Positions 22,304-33,466 of a DNA stretch of 64,000 bases are shown here, piece after piece. The DNA is from Ooceraea biroi (lineage: Eukaryota > Arthropoda > Insecta > Hymenoptera > Formicidae). The DNA lies in NCBI RefSeq assembly GCF_003672135.1, contig NC_039513.1, positions 186,001 through 250,000 on the forward strand, read 5' to 3'. Under the pieces are notes generated by a model that was not told where the DNA came from, did no database searches, and worked only from the letters and a program-made list of their open reading frames with translations. The translations under genes were made by a program, and so were the position numbers. The number at the start of each line of letters is the position of its first letter. The stretch's first letter is position 1.

Positions 22304-23823
22304 TTAAGCAGGTGGGTTAGCGTTGCATGTAAATACTCTTTCGAATTGCCATGGTGCTTGAGCACTTCCAATAGGCGATACAAAATAGTCCTTTAAATAA
22401 TTACGTAAGCCCACAGAAACAGATCCAGCTCTATCAGGTCCTACTCTTGATAACTCTCTAAAGTATTCTGCAAATCCTACAGTATGCCATCGGTTTTCAT
22501 GATGTCTTCCTTCATCATTTTCTACATCAAGCCATTCAGGTCGAGAATATTGGCTATTATCATTAGCATTCATGGCAAAATTATGTAAACACACAAGTGC
22601 TTTACAAATCTTTTCTGCATTTTGTACCGAGCAACACATCCTTTTATGTAGGATCCTCCAACGAGAAGTAAGAATACCAAAAGTATTCTCTACACAATCG
22701 TGCTCGACTTAATCGATAGTTAAATACACGTTCCTCATCTGTCATTCTGCTAACTCTCCTTGAAAAAGGACGCATTAAATACGGTTTTAGAGGAAATGCT
22801 TCGTCAGCCACTATGACAAAAGGAAATGGAATATCTCTTCCTGGTAAAGGCATGGGTTCTGGCAAATCTGCTGCATTACTTTCTAAATCAGCAGCCAAAT
22901 TCGTTTGGCTCCATATGCCACCATCACTTATTGAACCTACAAATCATACTTCTTATTAAGTAGGACTGCATACAATAATATTTCATAAATTTATAAATAA
23001 AACATATTTACCAAATTGACCAATATCAACCTATTTGAATTTATAGTTAGCGTCGCACAGTGCTAAAAGAACTATACTAAAGTATCCTTTATAATTAAAA
23101 AAGTGAGATCCTGAACATGGCGGTGCTTGTATTTCTATATGGCGCCCGTCAAGTGCTCCTACGCAATTTTGAAATTGCCACTTAAACAAGAAGTCTTCAC
23201 TTTTCTTTTTCCATTCATCAGCACTCAATGTAGGCAAAACAACAGGTTGTAGAGCTAGCCATATAGCATGGCACACTTCTGGTATAATTTTGTGTACTGT
23301 TGATTTTCCCACACGATACTCCAAATGTTTGGACATCACGCTATCACCTTGGGCAAGATATCTACAACAGGAAAAGAACAATTATAAAATGTGAAATAAG
23401 ACAAGATAGCACTATCACAATTGTAGCTACTCACGTCAGGGTTATAGCCAGTCTTGTATCTGGTGACAAAGATTTTCGATTACTGCGTTTTCTGAGATAT
23501 GGGGTTACTGCCTTCAATAAAATTTTGTACTGTTCCGGGCAAAGCCGCGTGTACATAAAAAATTCTTCGTGATCATTTGATCTGATTTCACGAAATAGAT
23601 TACACAGGAAACCTTGTTGTTTCCTTTTATTGATTGGTCTCACCCACCAACGTCTAATTTTCACATTCTGCCGATAATTTATAATTTGAAGCGCAACGTT
23701 TTGATGCCATAATAACATTAAAAAAGTCATAAGGCCTAATAATTTCTGTAAATCCATTTTTGAGCGGGCACATATATCACTGATTACACAACAAAGCACA
23801 CACTCCACATTTTCTTTCTTCAT
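22304..23823 (-). pseudogene. HARBI1-like PIF/Harbinger transposase (inactivated)
   Basis: The minus-strand gene starts at 23823 (MKKENVECVLCC) and is read in three exons: 23823-23435, 23361-23012 and 22936-22304, with GT-AG introns of 73 and 75 bp. Family features are clear: RWWVRPINKRKQQG, LCPEQYKILLKAVTPYL, the first catalytic Asp in NCVGALDGRHIEI, the second in VADEAFPLKPYLMRPF, and the last acidic residue near ENTFGILTSRWRI, which is reached only after a frameshift at about 22710. A TAG stop interrupts exon 2 at 23031. The enzyme would cut and paste DNA at TWA targets. Both breaks make this copy inactive. Confidence 0.8.
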
Positions 23824-24522
23824 TGGTCTGCCTTACATCTTACGTTACTGCCATTGTAGACAAATGGTTTTAAGAATAAAAACTTTACAACCTACAACTA
23901 AATAATTACGACAATATCGAGCGTAATGTACGTACACAAATTAACGACTTAACCTTTCTTGATATGTATTTTAACATAATAGTTTTAGAATTAACTGCGT
24001 TGCGCTTCAACGAAATCCTACGTATAATTTTGTCAAATCGCGGGATGTAACTTTACAATACAAATTACTTTAACTATGATTTTCACAATATCCATATTCA
24101 CACGACCCTGCGAATTGTATTTTCCTATGGAGAATTCACAGCGAATAAATGCGAAAAATTCCTCATACTGTGACATTCAAGCCTGTACTTTTAATAATAA
24201 TAATAATAATTAAAATGTAAGAACAATATCGCTATTTTATTCTACTTTATAGAAATATGTAATACATGTTATAAGCGTATCATCTAATAAACTTCTTTGT
24301 ATCCACGACGCCTTTCTTACTTCTTCGCTGCATTCTCACGCCTACCTCCCACCGAGCCGCGATAATAAATCTTTTTCCTATACACCCGCAAATTGACAAT
24401 AAACGGGACGTGACCGTAGCTGTTTCTTCTTCCACCCCCGCGCCCAAAACTAACCCCGACACAAACCCGTCATTTTGTCGGCCCCTGGCCCCAAAAGGCC
24501 CACGCTAAAATGACCCTTTTTA
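23824..24522. other. Intergenic stretch, no gene seen
   Basis: It is AT-rich with a (TAA)n-like run near 24196-24212. A Harbinger right end is expected in it but I could not identify it. Confidence 0.4.
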
Positions 24523-24632
24523 ACCAATCCGATCGCGTGGCAGTTACGGGAGCAACTAATCAGATCGCGCGGCTGTTACGGAGGCAGCCAATCAGATCGC
24601 GTGGCAGTTACGGGAGCAACCAATCAGAACGC
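24523..24632. repeat. Three tandem CCAAT-containing repeats
   Basis: The unit of about 35 bp carries (C/T)AATC(C/A)GATCGCG followed by GGCAGTTACGGGAGCAAC-like sequence, repeated about three times and closed by ACCAATCAGA. The embedded CCAATCAG words match the classic CCAAT-box. It lies upstream of the transposase tail and may be its promoter or an unrelated repeat. Confidence 0.65.
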
Positions 24633-24689
24633 ACCACTCGCCCTAGGCCACGCCCACTGTCTGTGACGTCATTTGTTTTGATGCCCCAT

Positions 24690-25190
24690 ACGCTCCCATA
24701 TACTACTACGGGACATTGCCCTGAACGATTAAGAGAACTTATACCACAAGACAAACAAGTGCATATTTTAACAATACCAAAAAAACGACTGCTTTTGTAC
24801 AACCTTTAGACGTTTTCGGTTTTAGAATCTGGAAAACTTTTGTTCGAAGTTTTTCTGATAGTGTTATTTCACATAATTATGATGTAAATTTACATTTACG
24901 TAATAACATGATAAAATTACAGTCTTTGACACATAATCAGCTTTCTTCTCCAAGATTCCGAAAATTTAAATATAGTTGGTACAAAAGTGGCTATTTGTCA
25001 CCACGGCCTGAAAGGTTTAAGAATCCAATTAATTATTGATATTTCAAAGAAGAAGAACGTATACCAAGATGTAGTATTTGTGGTAAAATGGCTTTTATAC
25101 GTTGTGCATGATGCAAAAATTATTATTGTTTTGAACACTTTTTTGAACAATATCATTATTGTAACAACTATAACGAATAAATATTTAATT
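24690..25190 (+). pseudogene. DDE transposase C-terminus with RING-like zinc tail
   Basis: Plus-strand frames give PERLRELIPQDKQVHILTIP, then after a frameshift in a run of A (about 24778) QPLDVFGFRIWKTFVRSFSD, a block of the DDE_1/pogo-like transposase type, and SWYKSGYLSPRPERF. After a stop near 25035 the tail reads IPRCSICGKMAFIRCA...CKNYYCFEHFFEQYHYC, which places Cys pairs and a His like a small zinc finger. I cannot assign a named family. The upstream catalytic part is missing, so this is a remnant. Confidence 0.55.
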
Positions 25191-25570
25191 TCTAATTCTC
25201 TATTGTAATAACACGATATGTATGGAAAGTAGCGTAAGCAATTGTTATATAGTAAACAGATTCTGAATGAGTTATAAAATAGATCAAAATAGATTAAAAT
25301 AGATTAGTTATAAAAAAGATCGTATAATAAAATATGTATAAAGATAACAATATTGACAGTGCACTATTGTCTTATATATGAAATTTTTATGCTGGATAGT
25401 TAAAGAGACCAAGGTAATAAAGAAATGTAAGTAGCATGTAATTCCTACTGCATAATTAATTAGAGTATTCTATACATATTTCTTTCAATATAGTAGTCTT
25501 TTGTAGTGTGTTTGTTTCTATTTAAATATATGATGATCTAATCAATGAGACGTATAAACCAATGAAATTA
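25191..25570. other. AT-rich stretch, no gene seen
   Basis: No ORF, RNA gene or bounded repeat is visible before the next transposon terminus. Confidence 0.4.
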
Positions 25571-25572
25571 TA

Positions 25573-27160
25573 CAGGGTGAGCCATTTTAAACAGTCCAGT
25601 TGAATATGTCGAAAACCGAGTCCGATAGAACAAAATGTTTTAGATGAAATTTATAGGGTTCTGAAGGGGTCAAAAGGTGGTGACATTGTGATTTTACTAA
25701 GGTCATTTTTCGAGGACATATGAAGGTCAACTTTGGTTTTTTAAATGAAAACTAGTATTTTTTATTACATATTTGAAAAGATTATCGAATTTTGCATAAG
25801 AAATATTTATGACTTGTGTGAACTATGTCTAACAGTTTAGCAGTTATTCAGGCATGATGAATTTTTTCCCTTAAATTCTACCACAAATAACGCGGGCGCG
25901 GATGTTTGTGTTTATCCATTCTTAACGATACCCAGGATCAACGACGAGGACGTGATGGATATTTAATCCCATTGGGGTGCTTGATCACCGTGAGTCCCCT
26001 TGCCTCTCACGATTAGATATGGAACTAACTGTTCAATAGATGTTCAAAAACATCTCCTCTTCTCGCACATAGATTAACTCGCATTTTAAAACTATCAATA
26101 GTGCGCAATAAGACTTCACGTGAAATGTTATAGCAAACAGTACGTATTCTGTTTTTCATGTCATTTCTCGTGGTTGCTGGTCGAGCATAAACTTCAACTT
26201 TTAATGAAGCCCCATAAAAAAATCAGGAGACGTTAAATCTGGCGATCGTGGTGGCCATTATATCGGTCCATTTCGACCTATTCATTGATTGGAAAATGCA
26301 TGATTTAAATATGCACGTACTTGATGTGCATAATGTGGTGGCGCGCCATCGTGCTGATACCAGAGTCGTTGTCTGGTATCTAAATCAACATTTTCCAATA
26401 AAATGGGTAATTCGTTTCGTAGAAAATGGAGATATACCTCAGAATTTAACGTTCCTTCAAAATAATAAAGTCCTATAAGGTAGCCATTCACAATTCCGCA
26501 CCAAACATTTAAGCGCCACTGATGTTGAAAATCTATCCGTCTATACCAATGCGGATTGCCACCGACCAATAATGACAATTGTGACGATTTAATTGGCCTG
26601 TACTGTGAAAAGTAGCCTCGTCACTAAATAAAACAAAATTAAAAAATTCTCATCCACTCTTAACATTCGTTGCGCCCATTCGCAAAAGTTCAATCTACGA
26701 CGCGTATCAAGCTGGGTTACTTCCTGAGTGAGTGTTATATGGTAGGGATGAAAGATATGATTATTCAAAATTCTCCTAATCGTACTATACGAAATACTAA
26801 TAGTCCTTTCAATTTCTCTCACGCTTATATGAGGATTAATGGCGATCATTCCTAAAATAGCGAGAACTCGAGGACTGTCGTCATTACGTGGATCTCTGCG
26901 TAATCGATTTCTTCTAGCAACACGTTTACGTTCCCTCATTTCCATTGCTCGGATAACTGAATGCGGTGAATAGTGACATCGTTCCGGAAATCTGTCGGTA
27001 TAAACGAGAAGCCATCCTGTAATTTTTATGGCATTCTCCAAGAATGAGAAATATGTCGACTATTTCATTCCTTGAATAATCCGGCATTGTACGTTAATAA
27101 GTAAACGTAAGATACCAATAAACTAAAACTAAATTATATAATAATTTTTGACAAAACGCG
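25573..27160 (-). mobile_element. IS630/Tc1-type transposon, transposase broken
   Basis: One terminus (CAGGGTGAGCCATTTTAA after TA at 25571-25572) is present; the other is missing, where sequence turns into the proline-rich cassette. The minus-strand transposase starts near 27087 (MPDYSRNEIVDIF) and shows helix-turn-helix parts (SVREIERTISISYSTIRRIL), then NPHWYRRIDFQHQWRLNVWC, the catalytic HDGAPPHY and, after more breaks, PPRSPDLTSPDFFLWG near 26230-26190. The enzyme would excise and insert the element at TA. Frameshifts make it inactive. This group is often annotated in insects as a Tc3- or mos1-like transposase. Confidence 0.75.
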
Positions 27161-27204
27161 AGATGTATGTACAAGCATATAAGTGTATAAATAAAGTGAA
27201 GGTT

Positions 27205-27981
27205 CTACAGAGTGTGTGGAATATGTGGTGAATCGTCGATGAATAACATTTGGATATAAGAGACAGGGATCAAAACTGGATATTGTCTATTTTGTGTGAT
27301 TAAGGGAACAATCGTATCGGGTGGTACGTCTCTGATGGCGGTACTTAAGGAATCTAGGTCAATTGGGTCTGGTCCAAGGACATAAGCATAAGGGGGAAGG
27401 GGAAGAGTGAATAAGGGGAAACAGTCTAAGATGTTCTCGCGAATGGTTTCGAGGCCAGCTTCATAAAGTTCCCTTAATACATTTATGGAAGGAAAGGTTA
27501 AATTTTCTACGAGTATTTGGATGGGTGATTCGGGGGAAGGATAGAGATGTTGTTCGGAATCAGAAGGAAGCAGGTACTGGTCTAACTCATGTGAGGGGAT
27601 GGGAGAATACCAGCCAGGGGACAATTCTGGAAGATCAGAGGTGTTGATTGGAGGTGAAGGTGGTTCGGGATAGGATGGATGTGTAACTCCGCACACGGTG
27701 CAGATGCTACAGGGGGAGGGTGGTGTGATGTTAACTGAAAAATTCTGCGTGTGGTTAGCCGGTACTGTTTCAGGGGAAGCTGCCCCTTCGTTGCTCAACA
27801 GTGGTTGGTGCAGGGAAGTCGACGTTGCGTCGCCGCGGTTTATATTCACCACTTAAAAGGGAAGAATGGAAATAAAAGTTTGTTTGCTATTATAAAACCT
27901 GAGGGTAGTAATCGGTGAAGAGGGAACCGTGGAGAGACTGAGGGTGGAAAAAGTAAAATCCGACTGCCGGTTTCGCTTACT
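27205..27981 (-). CDS. Proline-rich protein of the cassette family, copy 1
   Basis: The 215-residue product is not recognised. The minus-strand ORF (27851-27205) has no ATG of its own; splicing out 27852-27980 (GTAAGC donor, TTTTAAG acceptor) joins a final A (27981) to TG and creates it. The N-terminal half is Pro/Ser-rich with a small Cys cluster (SPCSICTVCGVTHP). YSPIPSHELDQYLLPSD follows at about residue 80, and the C-terminal domain reads ELYEAGLETIRE, LPLPPYAYVLGPDPIDLD and PVLIPVSYIQ. The 37.2-38.0 kb copy shares this domain. No signal peptide or membrane segment is evident. Confidence 0.6.
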
Positions 27982-28210
27982 TGGTCGCTGCAGGAACAAT
28001 CTTCGGATGAGGTTTGAGAAGTCAGCTCTGCCCTGAGAGTCAACCCGTCCGGAGGATCCTCGGTTACGGAGACACTGACTCTAGATTTAGGTAATGGAGA
28101 GTTTGTCGCGGCTTTCCGAGGACGGAAGCGAAACTTGCGTATTAAAACGAGTGTACGTGGTGCTTGCTGAATCCAAAGAAGAGAAGAGACCTCCGGAGCG
28201 GATCACTCCC

Positions 28211-28218
28211 TTTATATA
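28211..28218 (-). promoter_or_regulatory. TATA box of cassette copy 1
   Basis: TATATAAA on the minus strand lies about 230 bp before the splice donor at 27980. The complete copy has its TATA box at the matching place (34212-34219). Confidence 0.5.
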
Positions 28219-28810
28219 GGGCTTAAAACGCTTATGGTGGGATTATTCCGATTCTGAGAATTGGTTTTTTCATTAACTAGTTGTCGCTTTAATAATTATT
28301 ACGGTATCGCCGGACAGTTTTATGATAATCATTTTCGGGAAACTAAGTGCGGCACTTGTGATAGACCACCCTCTGACTTCCCGAATATGACAATCCAGAC
28401 GTTAATTACGTTAGTCTGGATTTATTTATTACGTTTAACTGGTTCATGTGTGGCCATGAGTGCTCTAATTCTTGATATTAAAGCTAGGCGAATAAATTAT
28501 TGCCTTCCAACGGGTGACATTTTTCAAGTGCCGCCTCAATTTTTCCAGATCTGAGGCAGTCTTCGTTGCTAGATATGTTTCATCATTTAAGTGGTTCGGC
28601 TGGGTACAGGCGCCAAGTCTCTTGCCCCCCTTTCCTTCAAGAGGTTTCATTCTTCACCTTAAACATTTTTACTGTGGACACGTGGCCCCCCTGTACACCC
28701 GCCTCCGCACTTATCGCCGCGTGTGTAGAAATTCATTCATCTATTAGATTTCTTAGAAATAAGTTATTCCTTTTGGGAGCAAGGAACCGTGGAGTCTCTT
28801 GGACGTAACA

Positions 28811-29899
28811 ATATGCATGATGCATAATGTACTGCATCTGTTTATTTTTGCGCTATTCATATCGCGCTGTCATTCTATTATTGCAGGTGATAATTTATTT
28901 TTTGCCTATTTGTGTTTTTGCTATGTACATTAACTATTATTATGTATAAAATGAATGAAACAATATGAAACAATTCTTTAGTTATTTAATTAGATTTATT
29001 ACGAATACTCGTTTCTTCGTTATCTCCTACTGTGGAAAATCATAATGAAAAAAAGAGAGACTGTTGCCAAGTAATCAAGTAGCTAAGTAACGAGCCGATA
29101 AGATTGGTGCGGACAGCATACATATATAAGGGTGTCTCCAATTATTTCTGAAAAATATATTTTCGGAAGTTTATAACTTTGTTATATATGGTTGAATTTG
29201 GCGTAAAATAAGTTTTATTTTAATTGTAAAAAGATTTTAAACTTTCCAAATAAAGGGTGAGTGGTGGGGGTACTTTGAAAAATTTTAAATTTTTGGAAAA
29301 TCTATATACACAGATATAAAGCGCTTTTGAAGCCATACAACTTTTATTCGAAACATTTTTTCGTATCTCTCATCCTTTCGACGATATTCACTTAGAAAGA
29401 AAAAAAACCGAAATTTTTCGAGAGGGTGTTTCCACCCCTAAAAGTGAATATTAGCCCCAACAGAAAATTGTTTCCTTATATTAGGTCCATCTACTCTATA
29501 TTTATGTAAAGTTTCAGATTTTTTTTAATTTCGCAGTTGCCGATGTTCCCTTGTAAGTCATTGAATCGTGCTGTTAGACGTTTGATAGGATCTTTCACAA
29601 GTTTTTATACGTGGTTTGATCGTTAAGCAAATCGCTCATCTGATTATATACTGGATCTGTTCATTATTACAGTGACTTTTTCTTTATCAGCCTTCGTCAC
29701 CATTATATCCAAATTGTTTTTTAAAAACTTTTTGCACGACTTAAATGACTCAGTGATAAATCTGTCAATGTAGCTAAAATGTTGTTTACATGTTAAAATG
29801 TTTTTCAATGAATTACTGTGTTACACGACTTGTTTTTGATTTCATGCGTTAATCTGAAATATTTATATTCAAAATTCTGTACTACAAAATACTGTAATT
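28811..29899. other. Region without a gene; Tc1-like terminal relic inside
   Basis: From about 29130 the sequence GGGTGTCTCCAATTATTTCT resembles transposon termini elsewhere in the window, and 'caacttttattcgaaac' near 29338 parallels, in reverse orientation, the inner end sequence at 8170-8190. No coding remnant was found. The rest is AT-rich. Confidence 0.4.
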
Positions 29900-29949
29900 A
29901 GAAATGGAGAAACGTTGATTACGGATTAGTACAGGAAACCGACATTCTC

Positions 29950-30708
29950 AGGTCGTTACATAAACTATTTCTCTAATCATCCAGATAAGCATAAAATCAG
30001 TGTTGTAACGAGCCTTGTAGATAGAGCAATTTTACTTTCCAACCCTCGTTTTCATGTACATAATATTGAGATTGTTAGAAATATTCTGTTAAACAATTGC
30101 TATCCACGGACATTTATTGACAAACATATAAATAGGAGATTCAAAAAAATTAAACATAATGGCGTATCAGCGAACAATAATGACGACCCACATGGTGATA
30201 AGAATTTTATAACGATTCCGTACATAAAAAATTGGAGTGAAAAATTGAGATGGCAGTTGAACAGATTCGGTCTCAGTGTTGTTTACAACATACATAGAAA
30301 GTTGGACTGTATTATAAAGAGAGGGAAGGATGGCTTAGTTAACGCACAGAAAACTGTATTGTGTATAAAATTGACTGCGAAGACGGTATTGTGTATAAAA
30401 TTGACTGCGAAGAATGTGACGTTTGTTACATCGGACAAACCAAGAGGCACCTAGAGGCAAGAGTAAAAGAACACATAAATGATATTAAAAAACACGAGAG
30501 CAATCATTCGGTAGTAAGTAAGCACAGGTCTTTTAATAGTCATGAGTTTGATTGGCACAATGCAAGGATTTTGCATCAGGAAAGTCATTGCAAAAAGAGG
30601 GAAATTGCCGAAATGTGCTATATTAAGCATCACAATAACACCATCAATCTACAAAAAGATACTGGTAGCTTACCTTGTATTTATGACTTTATTTTGAATC
30701 ATATGTGA
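29950..30708 (+). pseudogene. Penelope RT C-terminus and GIY-YIG endonuclease
   Basis: Frames read RYINYFSNHPDKHKISVVTS and LVDRAILLSNPRF, the end of the Penelope RT region, then WSEKLRWQLNRFGLSVVYNI. The GIY-YIG domain follows: VYKIDCEECDVCYIGQTKRH with the conserved YIG, then EARVKEHINDIKKHESNHSV, HEFDWHNARIL and a closing IAEMCYIKHHNNTINLQKD. A 30-bp in-frame duplication at about 30355-30414 repeats the VYKIDCE block, and a frame change occurs near it. The nuclease nicks DNA for insertion by target-primed reverse transcription. The 5' truncation makes it inactive. Confidence 0.8.
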
Positions 30709-30961
30709 CGATCGACTATTGATATTTTGCTTGAGTAATACAAAAGAGGTGTCTCAGTTGAGAACAGTATGTGTTGGAAGCTAGTTGTCAAAGTACCTCT
30801 ACAATTCTTTTATTACTTTTGAATAATGTGTCAAATTAATTGTTTTCTGGCAGTAAGTTTCCTATGTTTTTATGTTTATGTTGAGGCGTTTATTAGAATT
30901 ATTATAATATTGTACACATTTCCATTGTTTGTTTTTAGAAAACGATTTTCGCGCATTGATT

Positions 30962-31010
30962 GTCACTTGAAAAGGGCCGAAACCGTCGGTCGAAACGTCG
31001 TGACGTAATA
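30962..31010 (+). ncRNA. Degenerate hammerhead-like hairpin of Penelope
   Basis: AGGGCC, loop, GTCGGTCGAAACGTCGTGAC matches the stem II and GAAA arm of the intact-looking core at 61.2 kb, but the CUGANGA side reads TTGAAAA. Probably inactive. Confidence 0.35.
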
Positions 31011-31055
31011 TTAGTGTATGGCCAGTTTGGTTGGTAATAAACAAGATTGTACAAA

Positions 31056-31430
31056 AAAAGATACTTTCATTTTAGGGGGTGATTTACCCCTTTATTTTGG
31101 TTTTTTCGAAAAAAGCAAAAACACGTAACTTTTATTTTTTTCACGCCCTTTATTTTGGTTTTTGTTTCATTAAAATCAGTTAATAATTTCTTCTGTTATA
31201 TTAATAAAACTATAAAAATAAACTTTTTTGGGGGGTGTTTTACCCCTCGCAACAATGATGTATGGAAAGTCGAATATGTAAATTTCATTATTTAACTTAA
31301 AAAACAATTTGCAATTAGTTTCATGTTGATCGGTGTATTGCTTCTATGCGAAACACCATAATGACTCCTTAATACCCTCAACTATGGGGGTCGATTTCAC
31401 CCCTTTAATGTTGACTGTTGCATATACTAA
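31056..31430. other. Unassigned stretch with GGGGTG..TTTACCCC hairpins
   Basis: Blocks such as AGGGGGTGATTTACCCC (near 31074) and GGGGGGTGTTTTACCCC (near 31231) recur. Similar 'ttccacccctaaaagtg' occurs at 29430, so the Penelope copy may have been inserted in this repeat. No ORF. Confidence 0.35.
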
Positions 31431-32290
31431 GCCGCGCTGGGATCAGGAAGAGAATTTACTGGATGCCGAGTGGATCAGGAACCTTAGGTTTATTGGATGC
31501 TCAGGCGAATAGAATAGGTGATGGTGAAGTCTTGAGGAAGGAGTCCGGAGAATCGGTCTGTAGAGATAATTGCCAATTCCACGGTTGAGGGAGACTGAAG
31601 TGCGGGTCCATAGGTCATTTCCAAATTTGAGGGAGGCTGGAGGGTGGATCCATTATTGATGCCTAGTCCGGGGAGCCGAGGGATGTAAAAACCACGCCGT
31701 AGAGGCATTCAGTAGCGGTCACGAGGACCGGGAACCTCACCGAGGAGGCGTAACAGCAGCGGTCACGAGGACCGGGAACCACGCCGGTCACTAGGACCGA
31801 GGAACGACGCCGGTCACTAGGATCGGGGAACGACGCCGTAAAGACGTACCAGCAGCGGTCACGAGGACCGGGAACCTGTGGGAGGCCGTAGAGGCGTCCC
31901 ACAGGAACAGGAATAGGTTCGTTCAGGAGTTCAACAGAGCAGGAACAATCTTTGTCCAGGAGTATAACAGGACGGGAACAATCTTCGTCCAAGAAATGAT
32001 GACGTCGATGATCTTGAATATCAGAGTCCAGGGCAGGAGTCGAGGATCGACTAGAGAGAAAAGGTCCCGGATCGGTGTTGCGGACGGATATTTGAAGGGC
32101 CTCTCGATGCTTTTCTCTAGCGAGAGAGTACTGGGCCCACTGGTCATCTAGCGGCGAGCTCAGGAGCGAGCGGTCAGCGTGAGATGGCGCACAGCCGCAC
32201 GGACCATGGAGAGCCTCGCTGTGTGGTAATTGGAAGCCCGGACCACAGAGAGAGCCCCGCTCGTGCAGGAATTCTCTCTCTCTTCTCTCT
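31430..32290 (-). repeat. GC-rich unit with tandem GGTCACGAGGACCGGGAACC repeats
   Basis: Between 31713 and 31880 the word CGGTCACGAGGACCGGGAAC or close variants occurs five times with 20-40 bp spacing. Minus-strand frames stay open in pieces (Pro/Arg/Val-rich: VPGPRDRCWY, VTGVVPGPRDRCCY), a result of the repeat. Read on the minus strand the unit ends with CCAATAAACC, a possible polyadenylation signal, so it may be another LTR-like unit. No family recognised. Confidence 0.45.
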
Positions 32291-33105
32291 TTGTTTTTTT
32301 TTCTTTTTTAAATGAGCCTATTTTGTTCGTTTCTGAACATTGACCATTGCCGATAAAAAAATACGTGTCTATTATTTTTGCCTACTCTACAAGTGTACAA
32401 AGTTTTATTGAAATCGACGAGTCACAGGTCAAAGGTAGGTTTACTTGTAAGAGCAACTGTTTGGCGTAATAATAATAATACGTGTTCAAATAATTATATT
32501 GCATGTGTATTGTCGAAAGCTCTAGCCATTTCAATTGCACATTATTTAATAAAGTCTCCATCTGAAAAGCACTTTTTCGCTTGTGCAATTTCTAAAGATA
32601 CGACATAAAACACTGCAAGGCATTGTTGTTGCAAGGTTTTAGTTGAAGATGGGTTATTATTAACATTTTCTGGCGTATGTTATTGCATTTTGAGATTTTT
32701 TAAAATTAGTATTTTACTGTCTCCATCATAATGCTCGTAATCTTTTATATAATTTGTAATGGCGAGGAATATTAAAGGATTTGATAGAGGAAATTACAGT
32801 ATTACATATTAAACAATACGGTTTATTTTCCGCATTTAAGAAAAAAAAATCAATTTCCCATCTCTAGTAAAATTGATGATTGGATGTGTCAAGCTTTCTT
32901 TTCGGCATGATGTTAATAAAATGTTATAACATTAATCAAGCGGTAGCGTCGCAACGCCAAGTACATAAACAAACAAGGTTCCGAGCAATAAGCATCACTG
33001 CATAGACGTCGAGCGCTACCGTATAGCTTATTTACCGTATAGGAAAGGAATTTCTCATCACCCAAACTTTTCATACCTTCATTTCTATATTACTGTTGAA
33101 CGAAG
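32291..33105. other. AT-rich stretch, no gene seen
   Basis: No coding or RNA feature could be supported. It ends at GAAG, the left target duplication of the next element. Confidence 0.4.
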
Positions 33106-33348
33106 TGTTACGTCCAAACCACGTATCTCTCGCGCATGAACGCGAATCGAGCCGACAAAGTTATCTAGAAAAAGGTCAACGGCCGAAGCCACTCTTACAC
33201 TTGTTCCGAATAAAAGTCTGCTCGTTGGCCCTTTTTATGTAAGGGAATCGAATCTCTATTACATGAGATAGGACCTCGTGCGATTAATTGAGGGAAGAAA
33301 GGAGTAAATAAATTAGGCTTGAATTAACATGAAAAATTAAAAAATGAC

Positions 33349-33354
33349 TTTATT
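33349..33354 (-). terminator. Polyadenylation signal of cassette copy 2
   Basis: AATAAA on the minus strand, about 115 bp after the stop codon of the proline-rich ORF and well inside the unit. Use is inferred. Confidence 0.45.
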
Positions 33355-33466
33355 CAAACAGTCAAATGATGATTTGATAAACGAAAATTATACTCTTAAC
33401 TCTCGGAATTTATACATAATTGAAACGAAAGGTTATACAAATTTAACTATAAAAATGGTACTTAAA

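Larger units (their letters stand above)
27190..28810 (-). mobile_element. LTR-like proline-rich cassette, copy 1 (3' end lost)
   Basis: Read on the minus strand, the unit begins TGTTACGTCCAAGAGACTCC at 28810 and parallels the complete copy at 33106-34699: upstream region, TATA box, non-coding exon, 129-bp intron, proline-rich ORF. After the ORF the sequence passes within tens of bases into the IS630-type transposon, so the 3' part with the expected GGACGTAACA end is absent here. The TG start and layout suggest a solo LTR; that is inference. Confidence 0.55.
29900..31055 (+). mobile_element. Penelope-like element, 5'-truncated
   Basis: The plus-strand unit keeps the end of the reverse transcriptase, the GIY-YIG endonuclease and the 3' tail. 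The tail contains GGGCC...GGTCGAAAC and TGGCCAGTTTGGTTGG, shared with the other two Penelope copies. The front of the reverse transcriptase is missing. Confidence 0.8.
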
